This document shows positions 6,767 through 9,630 of a stretch of DNA of 9,630 nucleotides, piece by piece (the first letter of the stretch is position 1; every line of letters begins with the position of its first letter). The position numbers and the translations under genes were made by a program. Below the pieces are notes generated by a model. It did no database searches, had not been told where the DNA came from, and saw only the letters and a program-made list of their open reading frames with translations. Origin of the DNA: Ruminococcus sp. UBA7477 (lineage in GTDB: Bacteria > Bacillota > Clostridia > Oscillospirales > Ruminococcaceae); NCBI GenBank assembly GCA_002479715.1, contig DLOT01000008.1, positions 11,968 to 21,597 on the forward strand, in the 5' to 3' direction.

Positions 6767-7840
6767 TTACTCCGCGACCGGGTGTTCGGGAACTATATCT
6801 ATCTTATAATTTGTAAGATGATGTGCCAGCTTGGCGTTCTGACCCTTGTTGCCTATCGCAAGCGATAGCTGGCTGTTGGGTACCGTCACGCGGCAGCTCT
6901 TGATCTCGCTGTCAAGGATCTCTACCCCTATGACCTCAGCAGGCGAAAGAGAGTTGGCGATGAACTCCGCCTCGTCCTCCGAATAGGGAATGACATCGAT
7001 CTTCTCGCCCTTCAGCTCTTTAACTATCGCGGAGATCCTCGCGTGCTTCGGTCCTATGCAGCTTCCCACTGCATCAACGTTCTTATCCTTGCTCCAAACG
7101 GCTATCTTTGTCCTTGAACCGGCTTCTCTTGAGATTGCCCTGATCTCGACTGTTCCGTCATAGATCTCAGGGACCTCTCTCTCAAAGAGCTTCCTTACCA
7201 TCTCGCGCTTTGTTCTTGTGATCTTCAAAGCCGGACGCTTTTCGGTATCAACTATATCGTCCACATAAACCTGAATATTATCTCCTGCCTTCAGGACCTC
7301 TCCCGGGATCTGCTCACTTCTTCTTAAATATGCCTCATTGCCGTCGATCGTTACGACCGCATTAAGCGTCGCCGGCTCGACCTTTGCAACTATCGCGGCG
7401 ACACACTCTTCCTTTTTGGACTCAAACTGTGCCATCAGCCTGTCGCGTTCGTAGCTTCTGATGTCCTGTCTGATAGCCTGTTTAGCACTCGAAGCAGCAA
7501 CTCTTCCGAAGCGCTTTGGATCCAGCTTTACCGCAACCGCGTCGCCGACCTTTGCCTTTTTGGAAATGGTCAGCGCCTCGTCGATGTGGATCTCGTTTGC
7601 AGGGTCCTCCGGCATATCCTCAACGACTGTTTTCATGATCTTGACCTCAAACTTCTCTGTTTCAGGATCAATATCAACAGCAATGTTCTCACTGTCCGGA
7701 TAATCCTTCTTAGCCGCCTTCAGGATGCCCTGACGAATATTCTCTACAAGCAGATCGACCTCAATGTTATTTTCCCTTGCGAGCAGCTTCAGCGCCTCAA
7801 AAAGCTCGTTTTTCTGCTCGGCCTTTGTTTCTTTTTTCAT
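6767..7840 (-). CDS. nusA: Transcription termination/antitermination factor NusA
   Basis: NusA binds RNA polymerase and nascent RNA, promoting pausing, intrinsic termination and antitermination of rRNA operons. The 357 residues hold the N-terminal polymerase-binding domain (about 1-135), an S1 domain (about 143-207), KH1 with the loop IGPK (262-265) and KH2 with IGNKGQNAKLA (329-339). There is no acidic C-terminal repeat extension of the E. coli kind, which is normal for Firmicutes. The KH2 loop reads GNKG where GKEG or GKGG is common; the GxxG pattern is kept. The ATG at 7840 has AGGAGGAG nine bases upstream, and the gene starts 21 bases after rimP. In several bacteria NusA acts on its own operon leader, relevant to the hairpin upstream of rimP. 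Confidence 0.97.
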   Translation of the reverse strand: MKKETKAEQKNELFEALKLLARENNIEVDLLVENIRQGILKAAKKDYPDSENIAVDIDPETEKFEVKIMKTVVEDMPEDPANEIHIDEALTISKKAKVGDAVAVKLDPKRFGRVAASSAKQAIRQDIRSYERDRLMAQFESKKEECVAAIVAKVEPATLNAVVTIDGNEAYLRRSEQIPGEVLKAGDNIQVYVDDIVDTEKRPALKITRTKREMVRKLFEREVPEIYDGTVEIRAISREAGSRTKIAVWSKDKNVDAVGSCIGPKHARISAIVKELKGEKIDVIPYSEDEAEFIANSLSPAEVIGVEILDSEIKSCRVTVPNSQLSLAIGNKGQNAKLAHHLTNYKIDIVPEHPVAE

Positions 7841-7861
7841 TTTTTCTAACTCCTCCTAATG

Positions 7862-8353
7862 TTAATCAAATAAATTCTCATCATCGCAAAGTCTGACAAA
7901 AGCGCAGTCACTAAGCAGAACATCACTCGGCTCGCTTTCTCCGCGCTTTATCACCGCTATTTTGCCCTTTTCGTAGGCGGTCAATGTGCCGATAAACTCT
8001 TTTTCTCCCTTTTCGGCGCGTATGAGCCGCACCCTCACCTCATCTCCGATACAAACCTCAAAATGCTCGGGGCGGCGAAGCTCCCGAGCAAGCCCGGGGC
8101 TTGAAACTTCAAACACATAGGCTTCGGGAATGGGGTCCTCCCTGTCCAGAATATCGTTGAACGGGCGTGAAAAGGCTTCGCAGTCGTCTATACCCACTCC
8201 GCCGTCCTTGTCGATAAACACCCGCAGATACATTGTTGTGCCTTCTTTTTCATAGCGCACGTCCCACAGAAACAGACCCAGCTCATCGCAAAGCGGCTGC
8301 GCCAGCTCCCTGACGCGGTTGGCGGTATTGCCGCCTTTTTTGTTTTCTGACAT
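7862..8353 (-). CDS. rimP: Ribosome maturation factor RimP
   Basis: RimP helps 30S assembly, acting in the S12 branch. The 163-residue product has the two-domain layout of the family: LRVFID near 43-48, a GGVGIDDCEAFSR helix entry, and the hallmark FEVSSPGLARELRRPEHF (81-98). An SH3-like C-terminal barrel follows from about 100 (GDEVRVRL, FIGTLTAYEKGKIAV). The frame is open upstream to 8539, but the longer reading would cross the promoter and leader hairpin. The ATG at 8353 has a perfectly placed GGAGGTG and gives the normal family length. It is the first gene of the operon. Confidence 0.95.
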   Translation of the reverse strand: MSENKKGGNTANRVRELAQPLCDELGLFLWDVRYEKEGTTMYLRVFIDKDGGVGIDDCEAFSRPFNDILDREDPIPEAYVFEVSSPGLARELRRPEHFEVCIGDEVRVRLIRAEKGEKEFIGTLTAYEKGKIAVIKRGESEPSDVLLSDCAFVRLCDDENLFD

Positions 8354-8375
8354 AAGCACCTCCGAAATAAAAGCA

Positions 8376-8403
8376 AAAGACCGAAAGTCAAGCTCCGGTC
8401 TTT
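8376..8403 (-). promoter_or_regulatory. Terminator-like hairpin in the rimP leader, possible attenuator
   Basis: In the leader RNA, AAAGACCG pairs with CGGTCTTT in a perfect 8-base stem with a 12-base loop (8384-8395). It is followed at once by a T-rich stretch reading TTTTGCTTTTATTT on the transcript strand, then six bases later by the rimP ribosome binding site. The stem has only four G-C pairs, so as a full terminator it would be weak; partial termination or NusA-dependent attenuation is plausible. A terminator-like leader is known for rimP in enterobacteria, but homology with that element is not claimed. Confidence 0.6.
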
Positions 8404-8423
8404 CAATGAAAGATATTACAAAT

Positions 8424-8452
8424 AGTATAACACACTTTTTCACAAATTGCAA
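8424..8452 (-). promoter_or_regulatory. Sigma-A-type promoter of the rimP-nusA-infB operon
   Basis: On the minus strand, TTGCAA (8447-8452) is followed after exactly 17 bases by TATACT (8424-8429). A TG one base before the -10 hexamer makes it an extended -10 promoter. The DNA upstream of the -35 box is rich in A and T (8453-8485, including a run of seven T), like an UP element. Transcription would start near 8417, leaving a leader of about 64 bases before rimP. No comparable promoter was noticed at the tight gene junctions downstream. Confidence 0.85.
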
Positions 8453-8572
8453 GCGTTTTACGAAAAAAACATTAAATTTTCGGAAATCGCGCCCCGCCTT
8501 GTTCTCTCCGTCATATCCAAGCCCGACTGACGGGCGCATCTCAGACGCCGCAGGCGGTCACTTAATCCCCTG

Positions 8573-8998
8573 TTATCTTGTTCTGACTTGATTTTTCACC
8601 TGAAAGTTATGCTCGCTCTGAACAAGATATTCAATTCCGTTAGCAATGCCCAGAAACCACATAGGAACAGCAAATACGGCTGTTGTCGTCAAAAGCAGAC
8701 ATATTACGCCCTGAACGGTTTTCCCGAGATAAAACTTATGTATCCCGAGCGCGCCGAAAAAGATCGCCAAAAGCCCGGCTGTTGTTTTGCTTTTTATCGG
8801 CCATGAAGGATTGATCCCATCATAAAATCCCGGATTCTGCGCAAAGGTCGGCGGCTGATAAGGCATAATCGGCATCTGCGCCGGATTTACATAGACAGGT
8901 TCAGGCGCTGCCTTTTCGACCGCGCTTCCGCAGTATTTACATTCAACAGCCCCCGCTTCAAGCGGAGCGCCGCATTGTGAACAGGTCATGCCTGGCAT
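8573..8998 (-). CDS. Zinc-ribbon and TM2-domain membrane protein
   Basis: The 141 residues begin with a zinc ribbon with cysteines at 6, 9, 20 and 23 (CX2C-X10-CX2C). A Pro/Gln/Tyr-rich linker follows at about 32-66. A TM2 domain follows: KSKTTAGLLAIFFGALGIHKFYLGK (69-93) and a second hydrophobic helix at about 96-118, ending in GIEYLV. The GALGIHKFYLG turn and the IEY block are TM2 hallmarks. TM2 proteins are common in bacteria and their function is mostly unknown; the zinc ribbon would face the cytoplasm. The ATG at 8998 is preferred over the ATG at 8989 because AAGGA lies 11 bases before it. It is 47 bases downstream of the four-helix membrane gene and appears to be the last gene of that small operon. 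Confidence 0.88.
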   Translation of the reverse strand: MPGMTCSQCGAPLEAGAVECKYCGSAVEKAAPEPVYVNPAQMPIMPYQPPTFAQNPGFYDGINPSWPIKSKTTAGLLAIFFGALGIHKFYLGKTVQGVICLLLTTTAVFAVPMWFLGIANGIEYLVQSEHNFQVKNQVRTR

Positions 8999-9020
8999 TT
9001 TAGTATCAGTCCTTCCCGAA

Positions 9021-9040
9021 GGCGCGGAAACTGCCGCGCC
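9021..9040 (-). other. GC-rich intercistronic hairpin
   Basis: GGCGCGG (9021-9027) and CCGCGCC (9034-9040) form a perfect 7-base, all G-C stem with a six-base loop, beginning five bases after the stop of the four-helix membrane gene. No T-run follows on the transcript strand, so it is not a standard intrinsic terminator. It could be an mRNA-stabilising 3' end or a modulator of translation of the following gene. Confidence 0.6.
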
Positions 9041-9045
9041 AAAGC

Positions 9046-9447
9046 TTATCTGTTTTTGTTCTTTGCACCGTTAAGTCCGATCGGCAGCACGATCACACAG
9101 TAAACAAACAAAATGATCATACTGACCAGAATATATGTAAGAGGCTTTGCAGTTTTGAAAGCAAGCGCCATATAAACGAACTGTGCTATCGTATAAACGC
9201 CGGTCATTCCCGCTATCGGCGCATATCCTCCGACACCCAGCGCGCGGCCGAGCTGACCACCCATTCCGTAGACGACTGCAAGTATGACCATATTGATAAC
9301 CGCAAAAACAGTTGCGGGAACGCCCGCGTCATAATCCGTGACCTTCAGTATTCCGAGCATCAGGACTAACAGAATCGCGATAAGAAACGCCGCCAGAAAC
9401 AGCGCTATCAGGGAACCTGCCGAGCCTTTTCTGTTCATGTTCTTCAT
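9046..9447 (-). CDS. Small four-helix integral membrane protein of unknown function
   Basis: The 133 residues contain about four hydrophobic helices, near 12-34, 43-62, 75-97 and 102-122. They are flanked by a basic N-terminus (KNMNRKG) and a basic C-terminus (NGAKNKNR), which predicts both ends in the cytoplasm. No family motif is recognised; glycine-rich stretches (YGMGGQLGRALGVGGYAPIAGMTG) link helices 2 and 3. The ATG at 9447 has GGTGAG upstream and starts two bases after the stop of the zinc-ribbon gene, so the two are very probably co-translated. Lying between two zinc-ribbon genes, it may work with them in the membrane. Confidence 0.8.
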   Translation of the reverse strand: MKNMNRKGSAGSLIALFLAAFLIAILLVLMLGILKVTDYDAGVPATVFAVINMVILAVVYGMGGQLGRALGVGGYAPIAGMTGVYTIAQFVYMALAFKTAKPLTYILVSMIILFVYCVIVLPIGLNGAKNKNR

Positions 9448-9449
9448 TG

Positions 9450-9630
9450 TTACTCACCGACCTTCTTTCCGCATTCATTGCAGAACTTCACTCCGGGCTG
9501 CAGCTCCGCACCGCATCCGTCACATTTCCTCCTGCCCATCGCAGCTCCGCACTCATTACAGAATTTTGAGCCTGCCGGGTTACTCTTTCCGCACTTAGGA
9601 CATATCTCCGAAGCGTCCGCCGCAGAGGTC
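9450..9630 (-). CDS. Double zinc-ribbon protein, 3' end only
   Basis: Only the last 59 codons are in the window; the start lies beyond the right edge. The fragment holds two CX2C-X10-CX2C zinc ribbons in a row, with cysteines at fragment residues 10, 13, 24, 27 and 36, 39, 50, 53. The text is typical of such ribbons: CPKCGKSNPAGSKFCNECG, then a matching CDGCG...FCNECGKK unit. The cysteine spacing equals that of the TM2 protein two genes downstream. Function is unknown; such C-terminal ribbons occur in many unrelated Firmicutes proteins, so the missing N-terminus would decide the role. The stop TAA is two bases from the next ATG. Confidence 0.85.
   Translation of the reverse strand, partial: TSAADASEICPKCGKSNPAGSKFCNECGAAMGRRKCDGCGAELQPGVKFCNECGKKVGE

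Larger units (their letters stand above)
8354..8572. other. Intergenic region upstream of the translation operon
   Basis: These 219 bases lie between the TM2 gene and rimP. They hold the rimP promoter and leader hairpin described separately. Nearer the TM2 stop there is a short stem (GCCCG/CGGGC, 8521-8535) without a following T-run, and an imperfect GACCGCC/GGCGTC stem at about 8543-8558. Either could be a weak terminator or 3' end for the upstream operon. No gene was seen here. Confidence 0.6.

Noticed and set aside
8521..8535. GCCCG/CGGGC stem as an intrinsic terminator of the TM2 operon.
   Set aside because: The stem is only five bases and is not followed by a T-run on the transcript strand; kept only as a weak possibility in the intergenic note.
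8354..8539. An in-frame extension of rimP adding 62 N-terminal residues.
   Set aside because: It would read through the promoter and leader hairpin, the residues do not resemble RimP, and the ATG at 8353 has an ideal ribosome binding site.

Overview
The window is a compact, almost entirely minus-strand segment of a mid-GC Firmicutes chromosome, probably a gut-type Clostridia such as the Ruminococcus/Oscillospiraceae lineage. This placement is inferred from the gene order rimP-nusA-ylxR-ylxQ-infB-rbfA-nrnA-truB-ribF, the strong GGAGG ribosome binding sites and the protein sequences. No rRNA, tRNA, CRISPR array, insertion sequence or integrase was seen.

In transcription order (right to left), 9630-8573 holds a small operon of three genes. 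They are the 3' end of a double zinc-ribbon gene, a four-helix membrane protein, and a zinc-ribbon/TM2-domain membrane protein. A 219-base intergenic stretch (8354-8572) follows. It carries a near-consensus extended -10 sigma-A-type promoter and a terminator-like hairpin in the leader of rimP.

From 8353 down to position 1 runs the translation operon: rimP (30S maturation), nusA (transcription elongation), ylxR/rnpM and ylxQ (small RNA-binding proteins), infB (initiation factor IF2), rbfA (30S maturation), nrnA (nanoRNase/pAp phosphatase), truB (tRNA psi55 synthase) and the 5' part of ribF (FAD synthesis). Most junctions overlap or lie within about 20 bases, so the genes are probably co-transcribed and several are probably translationally coupled.

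The unusual part is 394-1362. Between truB and ribF, which are commonly adjacent in Firmicutes, lie two extra genes tightly packed into the operon. The first encodes an N-terminally membrane-anchored or secreted EndoU-family ribonuclease with its candidate catalytic residues present. The second encodes an acidic, cysteine-containing 113-residue protein that I do not recognise. The layout resembles an exported RNase followed by a cytoplasmic partner or inhibitor (compare barnase/barstar), but that relation is inference. Another direct observation is a perfect 12-residue tandem repeat in the IF2 linker, whose two DNA copies differ only at third codon positions.
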